Of a stretch of DNA of 64,000 bases, positions 35,348 to 44,552 are shown piece by piece. How positions within the stretch are numbered: the first letter of the stretch is position 1; every line of letters begins with the position of its first letter. Location of the stretch: NCBI RefSeq assembly GCF_000400365.1, contig NZ_BAOG01000026.1, forward strand, positions 1 through 64,000. Direction: 5' to 3'. This stretch comes from Vibrio jasicida CAIM 1864 = LMG 25398. GTDB lineage: Bacteria > Pseudomonadota > Gammaproteobacteria > Enterobacterales > Vibrionaceae. Below the pieces are notes generated by a model. It was not told the origin of the DNA, did not search any database, and saw only the letters and a list, made by a program, of their open reading frames with translations. The position numbers and the translations under genes are program-made.

Positions 35348-37570
35348 ATGATGAAGCCATATCGTCTTGCGCTTGGTTCTTTGAGCCTTCTTTCGCCTAC
35401 TATTTTGGCCAGCACTGCGGTCATATTACCCGGACTACATGAGCAAGGTATCGATTTGCGAGACACTCCTGTTTCCGCTGCCGCGGCACTTGAATGGGAG
35501 TTGGATAATGCCGATGTTGTATTTGGTGCTTATCAAAACAAAAGTGATAACGAACGCGTTAACGCCATTGGTTACATGTACAACCAAAAACTAGAGCTCA
35601 ATTCGAGTTGGCTGGAAAACACAATTCGTAATCAAGCAGACTTAAATGGCATCGATTACGAAGATTACTTTCTGCATTTTTCTGAAGACACCATCATTGC
35701 AGAAGTCGATAAAACCCATGGTGAAAACACATTGCTCAATCGAAAACCAATGATTGTCGGTTATACAGCAAGTGCCGACCATGCCGGTTTTTCGCTCTAC
35801 CAGCAACCGCCTTGGGATGCAGATGTGTTTGAACAAACCAATAATGGTGGCGCATTGTATGTCTACCATTCCGAGCAGTTCGACCGCTTAGTATTTAAAT
35901 TCTCTCAGTTTGCTCAAGGCGGCACTTTCAAGATTGAGTACCCTTCTGCCGCCAATGCATTTGGTCAAGTATCGCAATGGAAAAGCGTCAATATTAAGAA
36001 AGACAAAACCGAAAACATGACCAAAAACCAAACCGTCATTTGGTCGGTTCCTTCAGATTGGATTCGAGCTACCACCCATGATGGTAGCGGATTGAGCTAT
36101 GGCGGTGGTCAGTATTTTGGCTCGACGTTTTTGCGCGATGGAGGGCGTTTATACACGATTAAAATTACTTGGCAAGGTGACAACGTCGATCATCGCCCTC
36201 GCTTAAAAGAAGTGAAGTTAAAAAACACCTTCAAGATCGTGAACCTGTCCGATGCACCAACAACAACGTACAACGGTCAATCTATTGAAGGGTGGCGGAA
36301 AATCCGTGGTTTTGACAAATCAGCAGACTTAAATCAAGACAACTATCTCTCTTGGAGTGAGTATAAAAATCGCACGAACAAGCAAGCCACTGCCCGCTTC
36401 CGATGGGAATCTCGCGTGATCCCATTTGGTCGTATGTGGAACCAAAGCTCATCATGGGCACTGACCAATCTTACCAATCCACAATTTGCTCAAGCAATGC
36501 ATAATTATTATCAAACAGAGTGGGCACAACAAGGTTTGAATGGTGCTTACAATGACGATACGAACAAACTCATCGGTCCCAATCAGTTTTATGTTTACTC
36601 TGGTGGTACTGTTGAGGAACTAGGCTTTGTGGCCGGTAGTGAAGATGCCGATGAGCTCTATAAAGCACAGTTCTCGGCATTTTTAAACAAACTCGCGACA
36701 CTGCACATAGATTCGTTGATTGGCCTAAACATTGGGACAGCAAATCTGTACGGAAGAAATGGTCAGTCACACTTAATCAACGCCGGTTCATTGTATCTAC
36801 GTGAGCACTATCTATTTCCTTCTACGGGCTTTAGCGGCTATGCCGGTTTAGCCAAATTTTGGGATAATTCAGCTCTAGCCAAAGCCGATCAAAAGGTGAT
36901 TTTTCAAGCGACAACTCGTCATGGTCGCGTTCAATACTTTGGTAACACGGAAGAGAATTGGAAACAGGACCAATATTCTGCACTGGCCGCGTTCTATTTA
37001 AACCATCATCCTGACCGTAGCTACTTTAACCAATGGAACAGCAGTTATCAGTACGGAAGTAATAACACCACCGCCGATAACTTTTGGAAGGCTGGTGTAC
37101 CAAAGAATATTGCTTATCAACCTAGTGCATTGCTTGCTATCGATTTAGGAGCCCCAGCGAATCAAGTCCCAGAGAATATGATGGCGACCCCGTTAATGAT
37201 GTCCACCAGCACGCCTACTCCTTCGGATTACACCATCATTGGTGATTCAACTATGAATGAAGTCGTTCATGCCGATCTTCCTGATGGGTTAGCTTACGTA
37301 TTGCCTACCTATACATACTTTGCTTATCAGTCAGAAACCAATGTAGTCCCTCAAGGCCCAACAGAAATGGTGTTAGCTCGTGAGTTCAGCAAAGGCAGAG
37401 TGTTGTACCGCACCGACTTTTTCGGCAAGAGCGTGGACTATTTCTCTGCGCCGAAAATCACCATCCATTTAGATAAGCCAATGAGACCAATAGATAGAAA
37501 TGGCAACATTGGCGAGTATGTATCGCAAATAGAGATTGGAGGTTATGAAGGGCTGTTTTTGCTGTATTGA
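35348..37570 (+). CDS. Large exported protein of unknown function with an EF-hand-like loop
   Basis: A 740-residue protein with a signal peptide (cleavage near LAS). I cannot place it in a family. It begins with LPGLHEQGIDLRDTP, has aromatic-rich beta-type sequence to about residue 290 (perhaps a carbohydrate-binding-like part), then at about 325-340 a Ca2+-loop-like DLNQDNYLSW-SE. A middle part follows with alpha/beta-like pieces such as GLNGAYNDDTNKLIG and LATLHIDSLIGLNIG, suggestive of a barrel as in glycoside hydrolases. The end has more beta-rich sequence. A secreted carbohydrate-active or lipid-active enzyme is possible, but this is a guess. Two ATGs (35348, 35351) are possible starts. 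Confidence 0.72.
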   Translation: MMKPYRLALGSLSLLSPTILASTAVILPGLHEQGIDLRDTPVSAAAALEWELDNADVVFGAYQNKSDNERVNAIGYMYNQKLELNSSWLENTIRNQADLNGIDYEDYFLHFSEDTIIAEVDKTHGENTLLNRKPMIVGYTASADHAGFSLYQQPPWDADVFEQTNNGGALYVYHSEQFDRLVFKFSQFAQGGTFKIEYPSAANAFGQVSQWKSVNIKKDKTENMTKNQTVIWSVPSDWIRATTHDGSGLSYGGGQYFGSTFLRDGGRLYTIKITWQGDNVDHRPRLKEVKLKNTFKIVNLSDAPTTTYNGQSIEGWRKIRGFDKSADLNQDNYLSWSEYKNRTNKQATARFRWESRVIPFGRMWNQSSSWALTNLTNPQFAQAMHNYYQTEWAQQGLNGAYNDDTNKLIGPNQFYVYSGGTVEELGFVAGSEDADELYKAQFSAFLNKLATLHIDSLIGLNIGTANLYGRNGQSHLINAGSLYLREHYLFPSTGFSGYAGLAKFWDNSALAKADQKVIFQATTRHGRVQYFGNTEENWKQDQYSALAAFYLNHHPDRSYFNQWNSSYQYGSNNTTADNFWKAGVPKNIAYQPSALLAIDLGAPANQVPENMMATPLMMSTSTPTPSDYTIIGDSTMNEVVHADLPDGLAYVLPTYTYFAYQSETNVVPQGPTEMVLAREFSKGRVLYRTDFFGKSVDYFSAPKITIHLDKPMRPIDRNGNIGEYVSQIEIGGYEGLFLLY

Positions 37571-37775
37571 TTAGGCATGCCAAGCATAGCGTTGACTTCC
37601 ACTCTTTCCCAATTCTAATTGCTGATTTCGGCGTTAACGGGAGAGCGCGGGCCTAACGTTTTAATCTTCCGATTCTCTTCGTTTTCAACTTCACAGATAA
37701 CGCCCTGTTCTCTGAATCTTCATAAACCTTGTGGATATACTGAATCAAATGACAATGATAAGGGAATTCAGTCAC

Positions 37776-38771
37776 ATGAAGACAACACCGTCTGTTCTTT
37801 CCGTTTTGCTGCTGTCCGCTTTTTCTGCTCAATCCTATGCTAGTGAATGTGGTGAAATCACCATAGCGGATATGAACTGGAACTCGGCGAGTTTAATGGC
37901 GCACATCGACCAGTTCATTCTTAATGAAGGCTACCAATGCGATGCAGAACTTATCCCGGGTGATAGCGTACCGACTGGCACCTCAATGATTGAAAAAGGC
38001 CAACCTGATATTGCTCCTGAGCTATGGACCAACGGAATTAAGGAAGCGTTAGACAAAGGCATTGCGGATAAGCGCTTGCGCATCGCTGGAGAATCTTTGG
38101 TCAATGGTGGCGAGGAAGGCTTTTGGGTTCCTTCTTATCTGCTAAAGCAGTCTCCGGAACTGGCAACCATTGAAGGTGTGATTAAACACGCCAAGTTGTT
38201 TGAGCACCCAGAAGATGACGAGAAATTTGCGTTCTACAGCTGCCCTGCCGGTTGGACGTGCCAAATCACCTCCGGGCACTTATTTGATGCTATGGAACTC
38301 GAGAAATACGGCTTCGATATGATTGACCCAGGTTCGGGCGCGGCGCTGGCTGGCACTATCGCGAAAGCTTATGAACGTGAAAAACCTTGGTTCGGGTATT
38401 ACTGGTCACCGACGCCCGTATTGGGCAAGTATGACATGGTGAAAGTCGACTTCGGCAGCGGCACAGATGTGGAAGAATACCGCAACTGTACAACGCAACC
38501 TGAGTGTGAATCTCCAAAAGTGACCATGTACCCACCTTCACCGGTTCATACCGTTACAACCGAAGCCTTTGCCAATAAAGAGCCACAAGCTTACACCTAC
38601 TTGCAAAAACGCGGGTTCACCAATCGGCAGATGAGTCAGTTACTTGCATGGATGGAAGATAACCAAGCGGACGCAGAAGAAGCGATGTACTACTTCTTCG
38701 AAACCTATCCTGAACTATGGAAAACATGGGTATCGACAGACGTGGCTGCGAAGGTAGAAAAAGCGATTTAA
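37776..38771 (+). CDS. Exported glycine-betaine/choline-type binding protein (OpuAC family)
   Basis: A 331-residue solute-binding protein when started at MKTTPSVLS (37776), which gives a proper signal peptide ending near SYA; an upstream ATG would bury it. It belongs to the OpuAC fold: ITIADMNWNSASLMAHID, IEKGQPDIAPELW, and GYYWSPTPVLGKYDMVKVDFG. Six or more Cys suggest disulfides in the periplasm. No ATPase or permease genes accompany it, so it either serves a transporter encoded elsewhere or acts as a sensor. A LysR gene is convergent. The ligand is probably a quaternary amine. Confidence 0.87.
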   Translation: MKTTPSVLSVLLLSAFSAQSYASECGEITIADMNWNSASLMAHIDQFILNEGYQCDAELIPGDSVPTGTSMIEKGQPDIAPELWTNGIKEALDKGIADKRLRIAGESLVNGGEEGFWVPSYLLKQSPELATIEGVIKHAKLFEHPEDDEKFAFYSCPAGWTCQITSGHLFDAMELEKYGFDMIDPGSGAALAGTIAKAYEREKPWFGYYWSPTPVLGKYDMVKVDFGSGTDVEEYRNCTTQPECESPKVTMYPPSPVHTVTTEAFANKEPQAYTYLQKRGFTNRQMSQLLAWMEDNQADAEEAMYYFFETYPELWKTWVSTDVAAKVEKAI

Positions 38772-38799
38772 CTCTTTACTTACTCCCCTTGTTAACGGC

Positions 38800-39675
38800 T
38801 CAAGAATAATGCTGTGATGACAGGGGGAGACTTAACCTTTCTTTTAGCACTCGCCGTATTGCCCGATGCTCTGCACAGTCCGCGTGTCGTTTGTGATAAG
38901 CGATCTGAAACGTAAATTGGCCACTTGGAAACGGACTCTGAAAGTAACGAATGTTGAGAGCATCTCCCCACCTTTTCGCCACCGACAAAGGCACAACACC
39001 CAAACAGTCTCGCTGAGCTACGTTAGTCAGCACGCCAAGATAAGATGATGTCACCACTTCGATTTGATTCGCTTTAATCGTCACGTTTAATGCCGCTTCA
39101 TACTCAGTTTCCACACTCCAAGTGGATGAGAGAACGCAATGCTTTTCGTTGTGAAACGCATCGATATCAAGCCTTTTACCAAGCCTTGGATGATTCGCTC
39201 GACCAATAATTACAAACGGTTCTTGATGAAGGTCTTCCACAATGATTGAAGTAGGTTTATTACCAATGCTGCCAATAATGATGTCGGCTTTTCGGTGGTA
39301 TAGGAAGTCACACAGCTCACCAGCATCTTGTGTGGATTCATGAAAGATCACATTGTCGATAGGGCTTAGCCCTAATAAAGGTAAGTCACAACAATAGGCT
39401 TTGAATGATTGCGGTTTAGTCATCGCATTATCAATGATACTCAGCGCTTGTCTCAATTGTGGCAGTAGCTCTTGTGCCGTATGCGTCAGCTCAATACTTC
39501 TCCCGCTTTTTACAAATAGCTTTTTATTGGAGGCCTGTTCCAATCGCCGAATCGATGCACTGACGGCAGGTTGTGTGACACCAAGTTGCTCAGCCGCTTT
39601 AGTATAAGATTGGCTCTCCGTTACGACGAGAAAGGTGTTGATTAGGTTCAAATCAATGGGCTTAGGCATGAGCAT
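38800..39675 (-). CDS. LysR-family transcriptional regulator
   Basis: A regulator of about 291 residues; the ATG at 39673-39675 or the one two codons later is the likely start, while a frame start at 39720 adds basic residues not typical of the family. Ribosome binding is unclear for all. The helix-turn-helix is AAEQLGVTQPAVSASIRRLEQAS. A proline-rich opening (MPKPIDLNLINTFL) precedes it. It is downstream of the DUF1254 pair on the same strand and convergent with the OpuAC gene. No target is certain. Confidence 0.88.
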   Translation of the reverse strand: MLMPKPIDLNLINTFLVVTESQSYTKAAEQLGVTQPAVSASIRRLEQASNKKLFVKSGRSIELTHTAQELLPQLRQALSIIDNAMTKPQSFKAYCCDLPLLGLSPIDNVIFHESTQDAGELCDFLYHRKADIIIGSIGNKPTSIIVEDLHQEPFVIIGRANHPRLGKRLDIDAFHNEKHCVLSSTWSVETEYEAALNVTIKANQIEVVTSSYLGVLTNVAQRDCLGVVPLSVAKRWGDALNIRYFQSPFPSGQFTFQIAYHKRHADCAEHRAIRRVLKERLSLPLSSQHYS

Positions 39676-39787
39676 TTGCTTCGCGTGTATTGAGTTAAAA
39701 CGAAAGCGAGCCACTGCCATAAACAGTGACTCATTATTCGTTGGTTATTGCTAATTGGTTACCGACTATTGGCAGCAAGAGACAGAA

Positions 39788-40840
39788 CTACTGCTTACCC
39801 GCCCCTTTCACCAAGCGAGAATGCTTCAAGTAGTCGTTCACCACATAGTTTTGAATCGCTTGCTTAGATGTCGGCAAGTACATTCTTAATAACCCGCTCC
39901 AACCTTCTCTGACGGTTAAGTTGTTGGCTTGTCCTTCACAGTTAAAGCGGAACGTGTAAGTACCGTCTTCATTTGGCGTCATGCGTTTGCTCGAAACCGC
40001 AAAATCATCATCTGCAATCCAGCCATCTTTGTCGTATACCGTCATGCTGAAGAATGCGTGACGATCGTACTGAAGCGGTGGCGGATTAATGGTCAAAGAA
40101 CTGCATTGCGTTTCCCCTTTGTTCCCCGGAATTTGTGGCAAGTACACCGCCGCATCAGAGGGTAAACCCGCCCATCCAGCCGAAGAGGCAATCACAAACG
40201 ACATAGGATCAACTTGACCTTTGTTGCCAAAAATATCGAAGGGTTTAGGGATAAACGGACGTAACTTTTGCACCGTCGCTCGCGCAGCCAATACTTCTTT
40301 TTCAGCAAACCCTTTTGAGACGTAAGGGTGGCGAGTTTCAGCAGACAACTTAATGGCGTTTTGGTAATCATGTGCCCTCTTCAACGCCTTAGGATCTTGG
40401 TTATCAGCTGCCGCTACTCGCGTGTTTAGGAATACATGATTACCAGAGCTCAGCATATCTGGCGTCAAACGCAGTGTCTGACCCGGATAGACTTCTGCAA
40501 TCGTAAAGTGGTTCTCGTCGATTACCTGAACAATCGCATATTCATCGTACTCAGGCATGGTAATGGTTGCCGATTTGGTGACATCCAGTATTGCATGGCT
40601 GTACATCGTGTCTTCGTTTTCACGAATCACGAACTGGTGATCTTTGCTCGATGGGATGCGATTGTGCTTATAGGCATTAACTGGCACTTCTTTTTGCAAA
40701 CGCGTCATATACCAATCTGTTTCTTTCGTTGGCTGATCGGAAAAATCAGTGACAACATTGTCCAAAGTTGCTTCTTTCGCTTGTAACCCTGTCGTAAACA
40801 TCAAAGTAAGGGTCGATAACGCTAGTATCGTTTTGTTCAT
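39788..40840 (-). CDS. Exported DUF1254/DUF1214 family protein
   Basis: A 350-residue protein with a signal peptide (cleavage near LQA). The N-terminal half is DUF1254-like (VIRENEDTMYSHAILDVTKSATITMPEYDEYA) and the C-terminal third DUF1214-like (FFSMTVYDKDGWIADD, NNLTVREGWSGLLRMYLP). It belongs with many marine and soil proteins of unknown activity. AGGAG precedes the ATG. It is second in an operon with a paralogue, 33 bp downstream of it, and the LysR gene at 42025 faces the pair. Confidence 0.88.
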   Translation of the reverse strand: MNKTILALSTLTLMFTTGLQAKEATLDNVVTDFSDQPTKETDWYMTRLQKEVPVNAYKHNRIPSSKDHQFVIRENEDTMYSHAILDVTKSATITMPEYDEYAIVQVIDENHFTIAEVYPGQTLRLTPDMLSSGNHVFLNTRVAAADNQDPKALKRAHDYQNAIKLSAETRHPYVSKGFAEKEVLAARATVQKLRPFIPKPFDIFGNKGQVDPMSFVIASSAGWAGLPSDAAVYLPQIPGNKGETQCSSLTINPPPLQYDRHAFFSMTVYDKDGWIADDDFAVSSKRMTPNEDGTYTFRFNCEGQANNLTVREGWSGLLRMYLPTSKQAIQNYVVNDYLKHSRLVKGAGKQ

Positions 40841-40873
40841 AATGGTGACTCCTAAATCTGAGGGTGTGATGGG

Positions 40874-41902
40874 TTATTGAGAAACCACTTTCGGTTCTGG
40901 CAACTGGTAGGATTCCGTTTGAGTAAGATCCGGTTTGTAGATTCGCATCATGACATCCCACCCTTTCGCCACTGGCATGGCATTCTTAGTGCCTTTAGGA
41001 CAGTGACCGTAGCTCACCGTGAATGAGCCATCTTGGTTGTACTCGATGTTGTTTTTGTTCAGAACCGCTTTATCGAAAGCGATATAACCTTCGTGGTTGT
41101 ATAAGGTCAGCGAGTAGAAGCCATTGCCTTTTACTTTTGGTGCTTGGTAAGTGGCTTGAGAGCAGTTGTCTGGATTGGCGACCTCGCCAGAACTGTAGTA
41201 AGAAAAGTATTGCGCTTCGGCATCAGGCAACATTCCCCAACCAATGGCGGTGCCGTACATATGCATGCGAGGATCCACCTCACCATGAGCGCCTTGCATG
41301 TTCTTTTGATTGCCCAGTTTGGCGCCTTCTTTTGTCAACGCATCACGGACAGAGACTAGTTGGGTCATATCGTAGTTCGGCATGATGTGCTCTTGGTGCG
41401 AGCCTGTGGCCACTTTGAGTTTATTCTGTATGGCTTTTACTCGAAGCAAATCAGCAGGGTCATTTGGATCTATCTGCACACGAGCAACAATCATCGCAAA
41501 GTCAGTTTGGCTCTCAATGTTATGCGTTCCCGGCGTCGAGAAAACTTGGTCGATGTAGTGATCGTTTTGCACCACCATCACCGAGATGTAACGGTCGCCG
41601 GTGTCTGGAATGGTAATACTCCCACCTTTCGACAAATCAGCAACATAACCCGAATAAATGGTGTCGCGATTCATACGAACAACCGTTTGGTTATCCAAAG
41701 GCGTCAGGCCTGGAAAGTGAAACCACTTGTTAGAACCAACCAGTTTAGTGATGTTTTTGAACGCGAGATCAGATTCCGCAAACTCGTAGTTTTTCTCAGT
41801 AACAGGGACAAGTGTTTCAGCCAATACATGGCTTGCACCCGTTAAGGCAAGTGTGGAGAGTGAAAGCGTTAATAGTTTCTTTTTCATGGAGAGCGTACTC
41901 AT
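40874..41902 (-). CDS. Exported DUF1254/DUF1214 family protein
   Basis: A 342-residue paralogue of the next gene. The signal peptide ends near VLA. The layout is the same: NRDTIYSGYVADLSKGGSI with GDRYISVMVVQNDHYID in the DUF1254 part, GFYSLTLYNHEGYIAFD and MPVAKGWDVMMRIYKP in the DUF1214 part. The two proteins share this layout throughout but are clearly diverged, so the duplication is old. Start alternatives at 41902 and 41887 exist, neither with a good ribosome binding site. Function unknown. Confidence 0.88.
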   Translation of the reverse strand: MSTLSMKKKLLTLSLSTLALTGASHVLAETLVPVTEKNYEFAESDLAFKNITKLVGSNKWFHFPGLTPLDNQTVVRMNRDTIYSGYVADLSKGGSITIPDTGDRYISVMVVQNDHYIDQVFSTPGTHNIESQTDFAMIVARVQIDPNDPADLLRVKAIQNKLKVATGSHQEHIMPNYDMTQLVSVRDALTKEGAKLGNQKNMQGAHGEVDPRMHMYGTAIGWGMLPDAEAQYFSYYSSGEVANPDNCSQATYQAPKVKGNGFYSLTLYNHEGYIAFDKAVLNKNNIEYNQDGSFTVSYGHCPKGTKNAMPVAKGWDVMMRIYKPDLTQTESYQLPEPKVVSQ

Positions 41903-41925
41903 GTTAAGTGCTTTATGTAGGAGTA

Positions 41926-41961
41926 TTAAGGTTCCAATGTTTATCTGTTGACCAACCTTAA
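41926..41961. promoter_or_regulatory. Candidate LysR operator between DUF1254 pair and LysR gene
   Basis: A perfect 8-bp inverted repeat, TTAAGGTT (41926-41933) and AACCTTAA (41954-41961), separated by 20 bp in the 122-bp divergent spacer. Confidence 0.5.
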
Positions 41962-42024
41962 CCTAAGCAATAACATTCCATAAGGGACTTATTTTCACCC
42001 TGCCAATTCCAAAAGAGAATCGAG

Positions 42025-42981
42025 ATGCTCAACGAAAAATTGTTTATTCATAAAGACTTAAACTTATTGCTGTTGTTGGTTACGCTCCACGAAGAGCAAA
42101 GTACAGCAAGAACCGCAGAGCGTTTGTTCGTCACCCAGTCGGCCGTGAGTAAAGGATTGAAGAAGCTTCGTGAGCAGCTCAATGACCCACTGTTTGTTCG
42201 TACGAGAGAAGGCTTTATACCAACAGAGAAATGCGATGAATTGGTCTCACGAGTCACCCCGTTGCTGCTTGAGCTAGAGAGCATTTATGCTGATTCCAAC
42301 CAAGTATCAACACAAGCATATTCGGGTGAAATCAGCATCGCGATAAGTTCGGCGATGTACTATGCCCTAGCCGATGATGTGTATTTGCAACTTAAACAGG
42401 ATTTTCCCAATGCCACGGTTCGATTGGTCAATTGGTCGGAATCCACAGAACAACAAATACTCAACACCAAAATTCAGGTTGGCATCAATTATTATCCGAT
42501 AGATGTTTCTAAGGACTTAGTTCACCAGTCTGTTTTGCCTGCCGACTTTCGTTTGATCGCTCGAAAAGCTCACCCTCTTTGCGATAAGTCTGTCACTCTG
42601 GAGGAAATCTCCCAGTATCCACTCGTGGTATCCATCATTCCTAACTTCACGGCCAAGAACAGTAAAATTGAGCACACGCTTCGTAAGTTCAAACTTAGCT
42701 CGAACATTATTCTGCGCAGCGACAACGCCAACCTCTGCCTGACAACGCTCAAGCATTCCGATGCCTTAATGCCCGTCAATCATTTGTTTGCCCAAAAAGC
42801 ATCGACAGAACACACGACGATCAACACCAAATTCGATATGAACAGCTATCTTCCATCCATGAAGATTGGTCTTTTTTACTCAAATCAATTTGCTGCCAGT
42901 CAGTTGGGGAAACTGATTCAAGCTTCGTTAGTAAATGCGCTAAACGCGGCACAATCGAATAAACACCAAGTCAATTCCTGA
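42025..42981 (+). CDS. LysR-family transcriptional regulator
   Basis: A 318-residue regulator with helix-turn-helix TAERLFVTQSAVSKGLKKLREQL and the family turn DPLFVRTREGFIPT. The opening KDLNLLLLLVTLHEEQSTART resembles the LeuO/NodD-like subgroup. It faces the DUF1254 operon across a spacer with a clear inverted repeat, so it most likely regulates that pair. Confidence 0.92.
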   Translation: MLNEKLFIHKDLNLLLLLVTLHEEQSTARTAERLFVTQSAVSKGLKKLREQLNDPLFVRTREGFIPTEKCDELVSRVTPLLLELESIYADSNQVSTQAYSGEISIAISSAMYYALADDVYLQLKQDFPNATVRLVNWSESTEQQILNTKIQVGINYYPIDVSKDLVHQSVLPADFRLIARKAHPLCDKSVTLEEISQYPLVVSIIPNFTAKNSKIEHTLRKFKLSSNIILRSDNANLCLTTLKHSDALMPVNHLFAQKASTEHTTINTKFDMNSYLPSMKIGLFYSNQFAASQLGKLIQASLVNALNAAQSNKHQVNS

Positions 42982-43136
42982 GCTGTCAGCGCTTTCCTTT
43001 ACGCGTCATTATCAAATCATTTTTGACAGTGACTCAAAGACAGCGCTGTTTATCCCTCTTCACAGTAAGCCTACTATTTCCGTCACAAAGCAGTGCATGA
43101 CTCCCCTTCGCACTGCTCCATAATAAGGATTTCAGT

Positions 43137-43931
43137 ATGACTGGTACTCACGCGTCAAAAACGATAAAACTTGGTGTCACTAACCTTTCTTTCCACCGCG
43201 TTACCGCTTCTCTTGTTAGCCACGTGCTCAATGATATGGACTTTGAGGTTGAGCGCGTTTATTCACCTCATGAAGAGAACTTTTCAAAACTCAAATCCGG
43301 TGAAATCGATATGCTTTCTACGGCTTGGTTACCATCAAGCCACGGCATTTACAAAGCATCGGTAGAGGAAGTACAACCCTTGCTAGAACTGGGCTTACAC
43401 TACGAACCATACGCGCTTTGGGGCGTGCCCGATTACGTGCCTGAAGAGTTGGTATCAGAAGTAAGCGACCTGACGAAACCAGAAGTCGTGGCGAAGATGA
43501 AATCGGATATTCAAGGCATCAACCCTGGAGCGGGCATCACGCGCTTTTCGATTAAGATGATGGACCAATACGCTCTGACCGAAGCAGGTTACCGTTTCCA
43601 TACGGGGACGGAAGAAGATTGCTTTACTGCATTTGAGAAGGCGGTAGAGAACAAACAATGGGTTGTCGTGCCACTTTGGAAGCCTCAATTTCTTCACTAT
43701 AAGTACGCAATTCGAGAAATCGCAGAACCAAAAAGTTTGCTGGGTATTGTCGATAAAGCCGTTTTGCTATTGCGCCAAGACAAATCAGATAAATTTACTC
43801 AAGATGAGCTGAATAGATTGGACGCGCTACGTTTCTCAAACGACATCATTGCGGAATTGGATTACAAAATCAGTCGAGAAGGACGAGAGTTAGACACGGT
43901 GACACGTGAGTGGTTATACAACCAGTTCTAA
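43137..43931 (+). CDS. OpuAC-type binding protein lacking a signal peptide
   Basis: A 264-residue protein with the glycine-betaine-binding fold (IKLGVTNLSFHRVTASLVSHVL, SGEIDMLSTAWLPSSH, GINPGAGITRF, VVPLWKPQFLHYKYAIREI). Unlike the member at 37776 it has no signal peptide: the mature-like sequence begins about ten residues after the ATG, which has AAGGA before it. It therefore appears cytoplasmic, or its exported form relies on something not visible. It is orphaned from any permease. Possible roles are a cytoplasmic ligand sensor or sequestering protein. The ligand is inferred from fold only. Confidence 0.85.
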   Translation: MTGTHASKTIKLGVTNLSFHRVTASLVSHVLNDMDFEVERVYSPHEENFSKLKSGEIDMLSTAWLPSSHGIYKASVEEVQPLLELGLHYEPYALWGVPDYVPEELVSEVSDLTKPEVVAKMKSDIQGINPGAGITRFSIKMMDQYALTEAGYRFHTGTEEDCFTAFEKAVENKQWVVVPLWKPQFLHYKYAIREIAEPKSLLGIVDKAVLLLRQDKSDKFTQDELNRLDALRFSNDIIAELDYKISREGRELDTVTREWLYNQF

Positions 43932-44016
43932 CAAGCTTTAGGCGGTTTATAGTGCTTTGCCTTGCTTACATTGTCACATTACACCATTGCTAAATTGCAT
44001 GGTAAAGCACGTTAAG

Positions 44017-44409
44017 TTAGTACATGGTGTTCCCGTTTGCTGACTCTTTCGGGATTTCTTGCAAAGCATCCCAATGCTCGACAATCTTGCCGTTTAAATC
44101 AAAGCGGAAGAAATCCATCGTCACGTATTCCACGTCATCAGGCCACGTTTGGTGCGTATGAAGCGCCACTAAATTGCCCTCTGCGACTGCGCGAACAAAC
44201 GTAATGTCTTTCTCTGGGTACTCTTCCTGCATTCTCTCGAAGTAAGCGATAAAAGGATCAGGACCATTACCCACTAACGGGTTGTGCTGAATATACTCGT
44301 CCCCGACGTAAAGCTCGACCGCTTTTCTTGGGTTTCCTCGATATGCCATCTCATAGAAAGCAATTGCATTACGTTTGTTCCCTTCAATATCGATTTGCAA
44401 GGTGCTCAT
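44017..44409 (-). CDS. SnoaL-like/NTF2-fold protein
   Basis: A 130-residue cytoplasmic protein of the NTF2-like superfamily, close to the SnoaL polyketide-cyclase type. Family features include NAIAFYEMAYRGNPRKAVE, YIQHNPLVGNG, HTHQTWPDD and DFFRFDLNGKIVEHWD. Members bind small hydrophobic or ring-containing molecules, with or without catalysis; the reaction cannot be assigned. AGGAG lies before the ATG. It is monocistronic. Confidence 0.87.
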   Translation of the reverse strand: MSTLQIDIEGNKRNAIAFYEMAYRGNPRKAVELYVGDEYIQHNPLVGNGPDPFIAYFERMQEEYPEKDITFVRAVAEGNLVALHTHQTWPDDVEYVTMDFFRFDLNGKIVEHWDALQEIPKESANGNTMY

Positions 44410-44495
44410 GGGTTTCTCCTATTCAACTCGCGATCGTCTACAAAGCGTAGTCGAGAATCAAAGCGCGGAGCATTTACCTCATAACGAATAAACAA

Positions 44496-44525
44496 AAATG
44501 CCGCATTGTGTCATGCGGCATTTTA
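44496..44525 (-). terminator. Rho-independent terminator
   Basis: A perfect 12-bp stem AAAATGCCGCAT (44496-44507) against ATGCGGCATTTT (44514-44525) with a 6-base loop. Its T tail lies on the minus strand. It terminates the aminopeptidase gene. Confidence 0.9.
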
Positions 44526-44552
44526 GAGTTTGATGAGAAGTGCTCTTTACGA

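Noticed and set aside
38784..38830. Inverted repeat CTCCCCTTGT/ACAGGGGGAG at the end of the OpuAC and LysR genes
   Set aside because: Long loop, no T tail, and one arm lies inside the LysR coding region.
43952..44010. Inverted repeat GTGCTTTGCC/GGTAAAGCAC between convergent genes
   Set aside because: The arms are 39 bases apart and no T run follows, so it is a poor terminator candidate.
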